From the NCBI GenBank assembly GCA_031273805.1, contig JAISRE010000047.1, forward strand, positions 1 through 34,328: DNA of 34,328 nt, written 5' to 3'. Made by a program: the position numbers and the translations under genes. Shown here piece after piece: positions 17,087 to 25,526 of this stretch (its first letter is position 1; every line of letters starts with the position of its first letter). This DNA is from Synergistaceae bacterium (lineage in GTDB: Bacteria; Synergistota; Synergistia; Synergistales; Synergistaceae). Below the pieces are notes generated by a model. The model was not told where the DNA came from, ran no database searches, and saw only the letters and a list, made by a program, of their open reading frames with translations.

Positions 17087-18199
17087 ATGAAAAGATTGGT
17101 TACATTGCTTTGCACACTTTTTATTTTTTTGTCACTATCGTATGACAGTCTCGCGTTCGCGCAAAATTGGCCAACGTTCCGAGGAAACAACATGCGCACC
17201 GGCCAATCGGCGAATGTGACTGGGTCGAAACGCCTGTTCGCGGGAAATATCGCGTGGCAGATGCGGCTGCCGGAGGACCTTCGATCCTCTCCCGCCATAT
17301 CGAACGGGATCATATATATAGGCTGCAACGATGGAAATCTCTACGCGATAAGGGAGTCCGACGGACATGTTCTGTGGAGTTACCCGACAGGAAACTGGGT
17401 TGCGTCCTCTCCTGCCGTGGCGAACGGACTTGTGATATTTGGCTCTTACGACGGGAAAGTATACGCTCTCGACGCCTCCACCGGCGCTCTCAAGTGGCAG
17501 TTCACCACGCACAACATGGTGGCGTCCTCACCCGCTGCGGTCAACGGGAGAGCCTACTTCGGAGGCGTCGACGGCAACGTATACTGCGTCGATATATCGA
17601 CTGGGATGCAGAAGTGGAGCTACAAGGCAGGGCGTGAGGTCTACGGCTCTCCGTCAGTGGCGGACGGAGTCGTCTACATCGGAAACCACGACGGCAAGAT
17701 GATGGCCATAGACGCCTTGACAGGCAAACTCAAATGGAGAGCCATAGTCGGCGGTCCGGTGGTCGCCTCTCCGGCGGTGACAAACGGGATGCTGTACTTC
17801 GGGAGCTGGGACGGCATTCTCTACTGTGCTGATATAAAAAATCAGGCAGTGATATGGAGATATGACTCCGGCGGTTCGATAGAATCATCTCCGCTGGTTG
17901 AGAACGGGCGGGTCTACTTCGGAAACATAAAGGGAATGATGACCGCCCTTGACGCCAAAAGAGGAACTCCTATCTGGACGACGAACACTGAGGCCGCTAT
18001 CGCGTCATCGCCGTCGATCTCCGGAAACAGAATATTTTTCGGCAACAGCGGCGGAGATATATATTCCCTTGACGCGAACACAGGGGAGATCGCATGGAAA
18101 ATTCAGACGGGCGGAGAAGCAATCATGACCGCGCCGGCCATCGGCTGGAACGGGATATATGTCGCTGGAATGGACAATATGCTCAGAAGCATAAGATAA
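17087..18199 (+). CDS. Secreted PQQ-like beta-propeller repeat protein
   Basis: A 370-residue exported protein. The ATG at 17087 (not the ORF-track start at 17000) has GGAGGG upstream and gives a clean signal peptide, KRLVTLLCTLFIFLSL, ending near LAFA-Q. The rest is about eight propeller blades of the PQQ/BamB type, each with a pattern like YIGCNDGNLYAIRESDGHVLW or VYFGNIKGMMTALDAKRG. Such proteins fold as seven- or eight-bladed propellers in the periplasm. No quinoprotein catalytic residues or partner enzyme are seen, so it is more likely a binding or scaffold protein. It ends at a strong terminator. Confidence 0.9.
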   Translation: MKRLVTLLCTLFIFLSLSYDSLAFAQNWPTFRGNNMRTGQSANVTGSKRLFAGNIAWQMRLPEDLRSSPAISNGIIYIGCNDGNLYAIRESDGHVLWSYPTGNWVASSPAVANGLVIFGSYDGKVYALDASTGALKWQFTTHNMVASSPAAVNGRAYFGGVDGNVYCVDISTGMQKWSYKAGREVYGSPSVADGVVYIGNHDGKMMAIDALTGKLKWRAIVGGPVVASPAVTNGMLYFGSWDGILYCADIKNQAVIWRYDSGGSIESSPLVENGRVYFGNIKGMMTALDAKRGTPIWTTNTEAAIASSPSISGNRIFFGNSGGDIYSLDANTGEIAWKIQTGGEAIMTAPAIGWNGIYVAGMDNMLRSIR

Positions 18200-18243
18200 C
18201 GGCGTCCACCCCGTAAACACATAAGCCAAAAGAACCCTGTCCG

Positions 18244-18285
18244 CGCATCGACGCGTATGTTTATAGTCGATGCGTTATTTTTTTT
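18244..18285 (+). terminator. Intrinsic terminator of the beta-propeller gene
   Basis: CGCATCGAC (18244-18252) pairs with GTCGATGCG (18266-18274) around a 13-base loop, followed directly by TTATTTTTTTT. Confidence 0.92.
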
Positions 18286-18362
18286 GCGGGTCATCAACTT
18301 CAGGATGGTCGTGACAATGGTAGTTATGTTATGATATGGTACTTAAGGAGGTTCAAATCGTC

Positions 18363-18971
18363 ATGATGGAACTTGTTGCTCGTCACAGGACAAAATTTTC
18401 TCAGCTGTTGGGGTGCGCGCTTATTCTGGTTTTTGCGTTTTCCGATAAAAAGCTGGAGCACGCCGCGCCATTCGCGACAGGCGTGATGTTTATTCTGGGA
18501 TGCATTCTGGTGGGGTGCGCAATGGTCGGCAGACTCTGGTGCGCTCAGTATATAGCAGGCTACAAGACAAGCACTCTCGTCACTGTCGGCCCCTACTCCG
18601 TATGCCGCAATCCACTGTATTTTTTCAGTTTTCTCGGGGGCATTGGCGCGGGACTCTGCTCGGAATCACTTACAATAATTGCGGTCATCCTCATCGTATT
18701 TGCCGCCATATACCCGATAACAATCAAAACAGAGGAACGAAAATTATCCGGCATTTTCGGAGAAGCCTACAGCAGATATTCAGCGAACGTTCCCAGATTT
18801 ATCCCCGACATATCAAAATTCAGAGAACCGGCTGAATATGTAGTCAACACAAAGGTCTACAGGCGAGAGCTGGTGGACGCGATGTATTTTTTATGGATAG
18901 TTGGTTTTTTTGAGTTCCTAGAGGTGTTGATCGAAGCTCAGATCATACCGACATATTTCTCCATGTATTGA
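18363..18971 (+). CDS. ICMT/PEMT-type membrane methyltransferase family protein
   Basis: A 202-residue integral membrane protein. It carries the isoprenylcysteine carboxyl methyltransferase / phospholipid methyltransferase signature: GPYSVCRNPLYFFS (about 78-91), then EERKL...FGEAYSRYSANVPRFIP (about 125-152). This region binds S-adenosyl-methionine in the family. The ORF track starts at 18336, but AAGGAGG 11 bases before ATG-ATG at 18363 supports the later start. The C-terminal tail adds another membrane segment. The substrate is unknown in bacteria of this type. A tautomerase gene follows within 35 bases. Confidence 0.8.
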   Translation: MMELVARHRTKFSQLLGCALILVFAFSDKKLEHAAPFATGVMFILGCILVGCAMVGRLWCAQYIAGYKTSTLVTVGPYSVCRNPLYFFSFLGGIGAGLCSESLTIIAVILIVFAAIYPITIKTEERKLSGIFGEAYSRYSANVPRFIPDISKFREPAEYVVNTKVYRRELVDAMYFLWIVGFFEFLEVLIEAQIIPTYFSMY

Positions 18972-19005
18972 TAAAGCGGATATATACTGAAGGGAGAGGG
19001 TTATT

Positions 19006-19194
19006 ACGCCATTGATTCAAGTATCCATTTTAGAAGGACACTGTATCGAGGAAAAGCGCAAATTCGCGGCTGACGTTACGCGCCTGGCTTGTGAAGATTT
19101 CAAATCCGTCACTCCAGAGCAGGTAATAGTCAAGTTTACAGATATGCCGCATGAAAATTTTTCCGTTGCTGGAGTGCTGATCGCAGACAGGTAA
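19006..19194 (+). CDS. 4-oxalocrotonate tautomerase family protein, probable ACG start
   Basis: A 62-codon member of the small tautomerase family, whose catalysts use the amino-terminal proline left after Met removal. The ORF track starts at TTG 19012 and would lose that proline. Extending the frame gives ACG-CCA-TTG-ATT-CAA, that is (M)-P-L-I-Q-V-S-I-L-E-G, an exact family start, with GGGAG nine bases before the ACG. I therefore propose ACG initiation (or a sequencing change from ATG). The usual substrate-binding arginines at positions 11 and 39 are His and Ile here, while the Phe near 50 is kept, so the natural substrate probably differs from the classical enzyme. Confidence 0.75.
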   Translation, partial: TPLIQVSILEGHCIEEKRKFAADVTRLACEDFKSVTPEQVIVKFTDMPHENFSVAGVLIADR

Positions 19195-19211
19195 TCCCCA
19201 CAGTATAAAAC

Positions 19212-19254
19212 TTGAGTCAGGGATTGAGTCACAAGGACCCCATCCCTGACTCAA
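19212..19254. terminator. Bidirectional hairpin between convergent genes
   Basis: TTGAGTCAGGGAT and ATCCCTGACTCAA form a perfect 13-bp stem with a 17-base loop. It sits between the tautomerase (+) and the PHP gene (-). GTTTTA follows on the minus side and TTGATTTAT on the plus side, so it probably terminates both. Confidence 0.7.
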
Positions 19255-19259
19255 TTGAT

Positions 19260-20090
19260 TTATATTGCTTTGAAGATTGGCTTGCGCTGTTTAAAAAAGG
19301 CGCATCTCTCAAAACCGGCATCTCTCAGGCACTCAACGGCAGAATCGATTGCAGCGCCCACATGTGACGCGTCATGTGAATCAGAACCAGTCGTTACAAT
19401 CTCTCCGCCGACAGCGCGAAACATCTTTATCACTTCAAGAGGCGGAAGTGTCAAGTCAATACCACGCCACAATCCAGACGAATTTATCTCTATCCCCTTG
19501 TTGTTCTTTGCCACAACATCGAGGATTGCGCCAAGCTCACGGTAATATTTCGATAGATCGCCTCTGTTCCTTGCGACCGCACTCATATAACGCAACTGAT
19601 AGTTTATATGGCCGATTACGTCATAGCACCCGCACTCCACAAGCTCCATCAGCTCATCGTAATACCTGTACATGATCATATCGATATCCTCATGGTCATA
19701 ATCGATATAATAGTAGTCCTGCTGGCCCCGCGCGTGATGCAGCGACCCTATTACAAAGTCGATCTCCCCGTCGCAGAGCAGTTCGTGCGAAAGCGATAAA
19801 TCATGATGAGGCTGGCCGAGCTCTATCCCGAGGGATATCTCCAGCTTGTCGCCGAAGATATCCCGGGCTCGCTTTACATCCGACTTCAAACCCTTTATCA
19901 CCTTCAGGCAGGCGCTTATACCCTTATTCGTCTCACAGTGGTCTGTAAAAGCTATTCCCTTCAACCCGCAGGATATAGCCGCCTCGCACATCGAGTCCAC
20001 GGAACAGACTGAGTCATGAGAGTGCTCTGTATGAATATGGCTGTCGTAATACGATGTCAACCCTCCCTTTTCAGTGGCATTGACATACAC
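19260..20090 (-). CDS. PHP-family histidinol-phosphatase-like protein
   Basis: A 276-residue PHP-domain hydrolase of the HisJ/HisK type: DSHIHTEHSHDS (motif I), GIAFTDHCE (II), GIELGQ (III), DFVIGSLHH, CYDVIGHINY, GIEINSSGL and GSDSHDASHVG. This pattern is characteristic of the PHP histidinol phosphatases, but no histidine genes are near, so the substrate is unproven. The GTG start at 20090 has GAGG nine bases upstream and overlaps the arcA stop by 34 bases, making it a likely second gene of an arcA operon. Confidence 0.82.
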   Translation of the reverse strand: MYVNATEKGGLTSYYDSHIHTEHSHDSVCSVDSMCEAAISCGLKGIAFTDHCETNKGISACLKVIKGLKSDVKRARDIFGDKLEISLGIELGQPHHDLSLSHELLCDGEIDFVIGSLHHARGQQDYYYIDYDHEDIDMIMYRYYDELMELVECGCYDVIGHINYQLRYMSAVARNRGDLSKYYRELGAILDVVAKNNKGIEINSSGLWRGIDLTLPPLEVIKMFRAVGGEIVTTGSDSHDASHVGAAIDSAVECLRDAGFERCAFFKQRKPIFKAI

Positions 20091-21295
20091 CTGGGACCGC
20101 CTCTTCCCTTGCCTAGTTCAGAACCGTTTATCTCGTACACTGTTACGCCGTTGTCACGAAGAACCTTGTTGGAGACCGTGTTGCTCTCGTATGTTACAAC
20201 GACACCTGGCGCTATGGCCAATGTATTCGTTCCGTCATTCCACTGATCTCTCGACGCCGCAACGGGATCGCCTCCGCCTGTCTCTATGCTGCGAATTTTG
20301 TCGACACCAAGATTTTTCCTCATGCAATCGAAAAGATCACGTGACTCCGTTATTTTAGCCAGATTTCCATTTTCCTCATAATCCAGCTCCCAAACGCGCA
20401 TTGTCTCGTGAACCCCCGGATAGATGGTAAACGCATCCCTGTCAACCATCGTAAAAACAGTGTCGAGATGCATATAAGCTCTGTGTTTCGGTATGTCGAA
20501 CGCCAGAACCTTTTTGATCCCTATTTCGGAGGCCAGTTTACTGCCCACAGCCTGCACCGTGCCGGCAAGACTGCGCTGGCTTACGCCTATTGCCACGACG
20601 TTGTCGTTAAGCACCAGAAAATCCCCGCCCTCAACGGAGTTGGGGTGATGGTCGTTGTCGCTCTTACCGGCGCCGAATATAATTTTAACACCATTGAAGA
20701 GCGGATGATACTGGAAAATATATCTCGCGTAAAGAGGCTCCCTCTGCCTCGCCGGGAATCGCATGACCGAGAGGATTACCGCGTTATGAACAAAGAAATA
20801 TGGGTCACGCTGGAAGTAAAGGTTGGGGAGAGGGTGGAAAAAGAAAGCGCTGTCCTCAGTGGACGAAAACGTCAGGCTTTTGACGCTGCCTATCCTCTTG
20901 AGCGCGTCCTTTTTAGTCATTCCGCCAATCAAGGTGGCTGACACTTCCTCCGGCGCCATCTCCATGAGGGTTTGCTTGAGCGTATCTGCGAGCAGTCTGT
21001 CGTGCGTCTCCAGCAGAAGCGCGTCGTCAATCAGCTGGCTGCGAAGTTCTTTATCCTTCACAATATCGGTCAAACAATCCTGGAAGTAGATAACCTCCGA
21101 TCCGTTCTTCCTCAGCAGCTCCGCGAACTCGTCGTGGTTCTCCTGTGCCCGTTCGACCCACACTATTTCATCGATGAGCAGCTCGTCCTTATTGTCTATC
21201 GTTATGCACTTCAGCTCCTGGCCAGGCCTATGAAGGAACACTTTGCGCAGACTCCCAATCTCCGAACCAACGTATATCTCTTTTTTATCACTCAT
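20057..21295 (-). CDS. arcA: Arginine deiminase
   Basis: Converts arginine to citrulline and ammonia, the first step of the arginine deiminase energy pathway. The 412-residue protein has the full set of markers: FLHRPGQEL near the start, YFQRDPYF, HHPNSVEGGD, HLDTVFTMVD and the catalytic cysteine in GRGGPRCMSMPL at about residue 403. The second in-frame ATG (21295) is chosen because GGGGGAGGG is nine bases upstream; the first is only three bases away. No arcB, arcC or antiporter gene follows, so the rest of the pathway is elsewhere. A promoter-like sequence lies at 21344-21371. Confidence 0.95.
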   Translation of the reverse strand: MSDKKEIYVGSEIGSLRKVFLHRPGQELKCITIDNKDELLIDEIVWVERAQENHDEFAELLRKNGSEVIYFQDCLTDIVKDKELRSQLIDDALLLETHDRLLADTLKQTLMEMAPEEVSATLIGGMTKKDALKRIGSVKSLTFSSTEDSAFFFHPLPNLYFQRDPYFFVHNAVILSVMRFPARQREPLYARYIFQYHPLFNGVKIIFGAGKSDNDHHPNSVEGGDFLVLNDNVVAIGVSQRSLAGTVQAVGSKLASEIGIKKVLAFDIPKHRAYMHLDTVFTMVDRDAFTIYPGVHETMRVWELDYEENGNLAKITESRDLFDCMRKNLGVDKIRSIETGGGDPVAASRDQWNDGTNTLAIAPGVVVTYESNTVSNKVLRDNGVTVYEINGSELGKGRGGPRCMSMPLKREG

Positions 21296-21343
21296 TCGCA
21301 TAACCCTCCCCCTGTAGTATGTGCTCTAAAAACCACATTTTTC

Positions 21344-21371
21344 ATTCTACATAAGAAGCTAAAACCCGCAA
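21344..21371 (-). promoter_or_regulatory. Probable arcA promoter
   Basis: On the minus strand TTGCGG (21366-21371) and TAGAAT (21344-21349) are 16 bases apart, upstream of arcA and downstream of the flgC terminator. Confidence 0.45.
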
Positions 21372-21441
21372 GACGTAATTCCCTGAATTTCACGCTATGG
21401 AATCGAGACCATGAATAACGCTGAGGTACACATGCGGACAC

Positions 21442-21474
21442 AAAAAAATGCCGCATAACGTAAGTCGTGCGGCA
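21442..21474 (-). terminator. Terminator after flgC
   Basis: On the minus strand TGCCGCA (21468-21474) pairs with TGCGGCA (21449-21455) around a 12-base loop and is followed directly by T7. It closes the xerC-to-flgC run. Confidence 0.9.
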
Positions 21475-21517
21475 CTGCATTTTTTGCGCGAGCTCAATTA
21501 CCGCGTACGTTTAGCGG

Positions 21518-21970
21518 TTATCCTCGCATTATATCTATGGCCCCAGCCGCCATCGTCTTGCTCGTCTCAATCACCGTAAGATTTGCCTCATAGGCGCGGC
21601 TTGCTACCATCATATCCGCCATCTCGCGAACCACGTTGACGTTCGGATACGCCACATAGCCGTCCGCGTTCGCGTCTGGATGATCGGGCTGATAAGCCAT
21701 CCTGGGCGGCGTCGCGTCGGTGCCGATGTCAGCGATCCTGACTCCGGAGGCGGAATAAAATCCGAGCCACCCCTTTGACATGCGGTTATCCTGCACACCT
21801 ATCGCGTCCATAAGACGCTCCTGAAAAACAGGCACTCGTCTGACGTACGGGCCTCCATCGGGAGTGCGAGTGGTGTTCACGTTCGCCAGGTTGCCGGATA
21901 TCGTGTCCATCCACAGCCGATGAGCCGTGAGTCCGCTGCCGGCAATATCGATAGATCTGAATACCCTCAT
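21518..21970 (-). CDS. flgC: Flagellar basal-body rod protein FlgC
   Basis: Proximal rod subunit of the flagellum, 150 residues. The N terminus MRVFRSIDIAGSGLTAHRLWMDTISGNLANVNTTRT is the conserved rod-protein motif, and the C terminus (MVASRAYEANLTVIETSKTM) is the matching coiled region. It overlaps the flgB stop by one base (TAATG). A terminator follows, so fliE and the rest of the flagellar cluster are not directly downstream, unlike in many genomes. Confidence 0.96.
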   Translation of the reverse strand: MRVFRSIDIAGSGLTAHRLWMDTISGNLANVNTTRTPDGGPYVRRVPVFQERLMDAIGVQDNRMSKGWLGFYSASGVRIADIGTDATPPRMAYQPDHPDANADGYVAYPNVNVVREMADMMVASRAYEANLTVIETSKTMAAGAIDIMRG

Positions 21971-22374
21971 TATGCTCCGCCTCCTATGGCTCTCCTGTAC
22001 ATCGCTATCTTGCGAGTGAGAACCCTCGTCATTGCCTGATACATTATTCTGGTTTCCGCAAGGCGCGCCGTCTCAGTCTCGGGATCGACATTATTTTCAT
22101 CGAGTCTGTATATCTCGTATCCGACGGATCTCTCACTCGGCGTCACCTCCGCCACGCTGGTCTTGACATTGCTGAAGTGCCTATCGCTGCCGCGTTTCAG
22201 CGGAAGCCTGCTGGGGGAGTCTATGACCTCCTTGAGTTGATCCTCAAAAGAGACCTCCTTGCGCGCGTAACGGGGTGTGTTCACGTTCGCTATGTTCTGA
22301 GACGTGGCCTCCATGCGTTTTGCGAGCCCGCCCAGATCACGTTCTATAACACCCCATGTCATATCCCCAATCAT
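21970..22374 (-). CDS. flgB: Flagellar basal-body rod protein FlgB
   Basis: Proximal rod subunit, 134 residues. Markers are LAKRMEATSQNIANVNTPRYARKEVSFEDQL near the N terminus and a helical C terminus ending in LTRKIAMYRRAIGG. GGGAGG lies eight bases before the ATG. It follows codY by 165 bases and is translationally coupled to flgC. AT-rich sequence (GATATAAAAT) about 20-30 bases upstream may be part of a promoter, but no full sigma28 or sigma70 site is seen. Confidence 0.95.
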   Translation of the reverse strand: MIGDMTWGVIERDLGGLAKRMEATSQNIANVNTPRYARKEVSFEDQLKEVIDSPSRLPLKRGSDRHFSNVKTSVAEVTPSERSVGYEIYRLDENNVDPETETARLAETRIMYQAMTRVLTRKIAMYRRAIGGGA

Positions 22375-22539
22375 TTATAACACCTCCCGCCTAATATTTT
22401 ATATCGGATGCGGCGCTCGTGATCTTGAAGAAAAAACGATTCATCATTTGTGATATGGGGTAAATATCAAGAATTTGAGGCCGTTCAGCGCTTAGTCGCT
22501 CTGTGATGATTGACCGGCGTTTCTGATCGTTCGTAAACC

Positions 22540-23388
22540 TCAAATGAGACCCGCAGAGTTGTTAAACCTGGTCATCTTGTCATGATTGTCGATATGGATA
22601 CCGAGCTCCTCGAGGAAGAGACGGCTTATTACCTTGATATATGTTCCCTTCATTCCCAGGCTCCGGCTCTCGATGATACCGGCGCTTCCGAGTTTTCTCA
22701 GGGCGTTGACTATGACACTTCGCGTTACGCCGACTCTGTCCGCCACGCGGCTGGCCACGACCACCCCGTCTAATCCGCCGAGATCCTCTATGATGTGCTT
22801 GATCGACTCCACCTCAGAGAACGACAGAGCTCTCATTGCCATCTGCACCACCAGCCGCTCTCTGCCTCGCTCCTCTATGTTTCGGCCGCGTTCGTTCAAT
22901 ATCTCGAGCCCCACCACGGTGGCGAGATATTCGGCCAGTACGAGGTCCTTCGTTGTAAACAGATCGCCGAAGCGCGCCAATATGAGGGTCCCCAGCCTCT
23001 CAGCCATCCCATTTATCGGCACAAACAGAACATGTTTATCCGAGTACGTGCAGTGCTGTTCGGAGTATGCGCAGAGGCCGTTATCGGTGTGATTCAGCAC
23101 GGACTCCCTGGCCATATTCAGCTTTTCGACATATTCCTCAGGCATACAGTTGCCCTCGAGAAAACCCTCCATTATGGGGCAGTCATACTCGTTTATCCAG
23201 GAGTACCCCAGTATTCTCCCCTCTCTGTTTATCAAATACACATTGGCGGACGACAAGTCCGTCAGAAGTTTGGCCAGCTTCTGATAATCAGGCGTCCTGT
23301 TATTGAGCCTGCTTTGCAGGACACGGCTTACCATTCTTGTTTTTTCCAACAGGTCGTTTAAATCATCGTTGACCTGACATTCATTCAT
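22540..23388 (-). CDS. codY: CodY family GTP/branched-chain amino acid-responsive regulator
   Basis: Global transcriptional regulator that in Firmicutes senses GTP and branched-chain amino acids. The 282-residue protein has an N-terminal GAF-like sensor and the CodY winged helix near residues 205-255: ASRVADRVGVTRSVIVNALRKL then SRSLGMKGTYIKV. The ORF track starts at 23421; I choose the ATG at 23388 because GGAAGGGG lies eight bases upstream and it yields the usual N terminus. It sits in the xerC-hslV-hslU-codY-flgB-flgC order known from Firmicutes. I see no CodY box (AATTTTCWGAAAATT-like) in this window. Confidence 0.95.
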   Translation of the reverse strand: MNECQVNDDLNDLLEKTRMVSRVLQSRLNNRTPDYQKLAKLLTDLSSANVYLINREGRILGYSWINEYDCPIMEGFLEGNCMPEEYVEKLNMARESVLNHTDNGLCAYSEQHCTYSDKHVLFVPINGMAERLGTLILARFGDLFTTKDLVLAEYLATVVGLEILNERGRNIEERGRERLVVQMAMRALSFSEVESIKHIIEDLGGLDGVVVASRVADRVGVTRSVIVNALRKLGSAGIIESRSLGMKGTYIKVISRLFLEELGIHIDNHDKMTRFNNSAGLI

Positions 23389-23427
23389 CTCGATCGCCCC
23401 TTCCACTCCACAAGTCGGCAAAGCCCC

Positions 23428-23536
23428 AAGAATCGCTGATTAACACGCTCAAACAACATTTTGTCATTTGTGAATGCAACATGCGCCCGGCTTTTAATCA
23501 TTGTAATCAAAGGTTATTAAATCAGTGGTTCCTTAA
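23428..23536. repeat. GGAACCGCTGATT repeat pair, copy C
   Basis: Between hslU and codY, AGAATCGCTGATTAACACGCT (from 23429) faces AATCAGTGGTTCCTTAA (to 23536) about 70 bases away, giving an element with inverted ends. On the minus strand the hslU stop is part of the motif: TTAAGGAACCACTGATT. This matches copy A at rpsI. Confidence 0.55.
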
Positions 23537-24981
23537 AGCAGATATTTTCTGGCGTCTTCATCGAGCGCCAGTGTCTCGAGCCTGCACCTTACAAAATTTT
23601 CGTCAATATCTATGCGAGGTCCGCATGTTCCTCCCTCCCCGGCGTCGAAGCTGACCTCCTCCAGGAGCTGTTCCATCATCGCGTGCAGACGCCTCGCCCC
23701 GATATTCTCCATCTGGGCGTTCATTGCGGCGGCATACTCCGCTATCGTCCGCAGCGCGCTCTCCGTGAAAACGAGCTCCGTTCCCTCAGTGCCTATCAGT
23801 GCGACATACTGCTTTATCAGGCTGTTCTCCGGTTCAGAGAGTATCCGCATCAAGTCATTCTCGGACAATGGCTCAAGCTCCACCCTTATCGGCAATCTCC
23901 CCTGCAGCTCGGGCGCCAGGTCGGAGGGTTTGTTGTGATGAAACGCGCCGGCAGCGATAAACAGCATATGATCTGTCTCGACCGAACCGTACTTTGTCTG
24001 CACAGTCGATCCCTCTATTATCGGCAGAAGGTCGCGTTGAACGCCCTCCCTGCTGACGTCTGGACCGGACTTCCCGGCGGAGGAACCCGATGCTATCTTG
24101 TCGATCTCATCTATGAAGATAATGCCCTCCTCCTGGGCTTTCTCGATGGCCTCTGTGCTGATCGCCTCCATGTCGAGCAGCTTTTCGGCCTCCTCTGCCT
24201 GAAGCAGCCTGCGCGCGTCGTCCACGCGCATCCTCTTGCGCCTGGTCTTCTTGGGCATCATGCCTCCGATAAACTCGCCGATATTAATACCCATTTCCTC
24301 CATACCGCCACCGATGAAACCCATTCCAACCTTGGGACTCTCAGCCACGTCTATATCGACCTCACGACCGTCGAGCTTTCCATCCCGCAGCATATCCCGC
24401 ATCTTCTCACGAGTGTGAGATGTTCTGTCGTCGTCCTCCTCTTCGGACTCCAGCGTCTCACTCTCATGTTTTGCCTCGCCGTCATCTCCCAACACGCCGA
24501 AAATTCGCATTATGTCCGAGACGTTCGACGCGCGCGTCTTCTTCCTTCCGGGCAAAAGCGCATCCAAAAGACGCTCCTCCGCAATCTTGGCGGCGGCATC
24601 CTGAACCTCTTCAATTTTTCTTCGGCGCACCATCTGCACCGATGCCTCAAGGAGATCTCTTATCATGGATTCGACATCCCGCCCAACATAGCCCACCTCG
24701 GTGAACTTGGTCGCCTCCACCTTGACAAACGGAGCATCGACCAGCTTAGCCAGCCTTCTAGCTATCTCAGTCTTGCCGACACCGGTGGGCCCCACCATCA
24801 GAATGTTCTTAGGCGCTATCTCCTGCCTCAGTTCGTCCGGGAGAGCCCTTCTGCGAATGCGGTTGCGAAGCGCTATGGCGACGGACTTCTTCGCAGCGTC
24901 CTGTCCTATAACGTACCGATCGAGATACGCGACTACGGAGCGGGGAGTGAGGTTAGCCCCCAATTTAACGGAAATAGCCAT
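23533..24981 (-). CDS. hslU: ATP-dependent protease ATPase subunit HslU (ClpY)
   Basis: Hexameric unfoldase that feeds proteins into HslV. The 482-residue protein has LTPRSVVAYLDRYVIGQ at the start, Walker A GPTGVGKT (64-71), an intermediate domain rich in charged residues (about 130-270), Walker B IIFIDEIDK, the arginine-finger region LQGRLPIRVEL and the C-terminal tail ending K-Y-L-L that docks into HslV. The ATG at 24981 (not 25026) is used: GGAG is eight bases upstream and it overlaps the hslV stop by one base (TAATG). Confidence 0.97.
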   Translation of the reverse strand: MAISVKLGANLTPRSVVAYLDRYVIGQDAAKKSVAIALRNRIRRRALPDELRQEIAPKNILMVGPTGVGKTEIARRLAKLVDAPFVKVEATKFTEVGYVGRDVESMIRDLLEASVQMVRRRKIEEVQDAAAKIAEERLLDALLPGRKKTRASNVSDIMRIFGVLGDDGEAKHESETLESEEEDDDRTSHTREKMRDMLRDGKLDGREVDIDVAESPKVGMGFIGGGMEEMGINIGEFIGGMMPKKTRRKRMRVDDARRLLQAEEAEKLLDMEAISTEAIEKAQEEGIIFIDEIDKIASGSSAGKSGPDVSREGVQRDLLPIIEGSTVQTKYGSVETDHMLFIAAGAFHHNKPSDLAPELQGRLPIRVELEPLSENDLMRILSEPENSLIKQYVALIGTEGTELVFTESALRTIAEYAAAMNAQMENIGARRLHAMMEQLLEEVSFDAGEGGTCGPRIDIDENFVRCRLETLALDEDARKYLL

Positions 24982-25526
24982 TATCCTATCTCCTCCAGAA
25001 TTATCGAATCGTTGGTGTATATGCATATGCGTGAAGCTATCTCTATACTCTTGCGCGCTATCTCCGCAGCTGAGAGCCCGGTGTTGTCCAGCATTGCGAA
25101 GGCAGCCGCCTGGGCGAAAGCGCCGCCGGAACCAATTGCGGCGACTCCGTTTTCCGGCTCCAGAATATCCCCGGCGCCGGAGAGCAAAAAAACGTCGTTT
25201 TTATCCGCGACTATCATCATCGCCTCCAGCCGACGCAGATATTTATCTGTGCGCCAATCCTTCATCAGTGCCCCGGCAGCCCGAAGCAAATTCCCCTGAT
25301 GCTCGTCAAGCTGCTTTTCAAAGCGCTCCAGCAGAGTCATCGCGTCTGCGGTGCTGCCCGCAAAACCCGCGATTACATCGCCTCTGGCCTTGCCTCCTAT
25401 ACGCCGGACTTTACGGGCAGTCATCTTGACCACCTGAGAGCCCAGCGTAACCTGTCCGTCGCCTGCCATCGCGACACAATCGCCCCTCTTTACACAAATA
25501 ATCGTTGTTCCTTCCATACTATGCAT
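24981..25526 (-). CDS. hslV: ATP-dependent protease peptidase subunit HslV (ClpQ)
   Basis: Threonine peptidase forming the HslVU chamber with HslU. The 181-residue protein begins [16 protein letters not shown]; removal of the short prosegment would expose the catalytic Thr of the TT-I motif. Other markers are [21 protein letters not shown] and [16 protein letters not shown] lies eight bases before the ATG, which overlaps the xerC stop by one base. Most HslV start with Met-Thr-Thr or a short prosegment, so the six-residue leader is slightly long. Confidence 0.96.
   Translation of the reverse strand: MHSMEGTTIICVKRGDCVAMAGDGQVTLGSQVVKMTARKVRRIGGKARGDVIAGFAGSTADAMTLLERFEKQLDEHQGNLLRAAGALMKDWRTDKYLRRLEAMMIVADKNDVFLLSGAGDILEPENGVAAIGSGGAFAQAAAFAMLDNTGLSAAEIARKSIEIASRICIYTNDSIILEEIG

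Noticed and set aside
22375-22539. Possible CodY box or sigma28 promoter before flgB
   Set aside because: CCGATATAA resembles a sigma28 -10, but no matching -35 is present at the correct distance, and no CodY palindrome is seen.
23683-25299. 538-aa plus-strand ORF
   Set aside because: It is antisense to hslU and hslV, which are unambiguous. Long shadow ORFs are expected opposite GC-biased genes.
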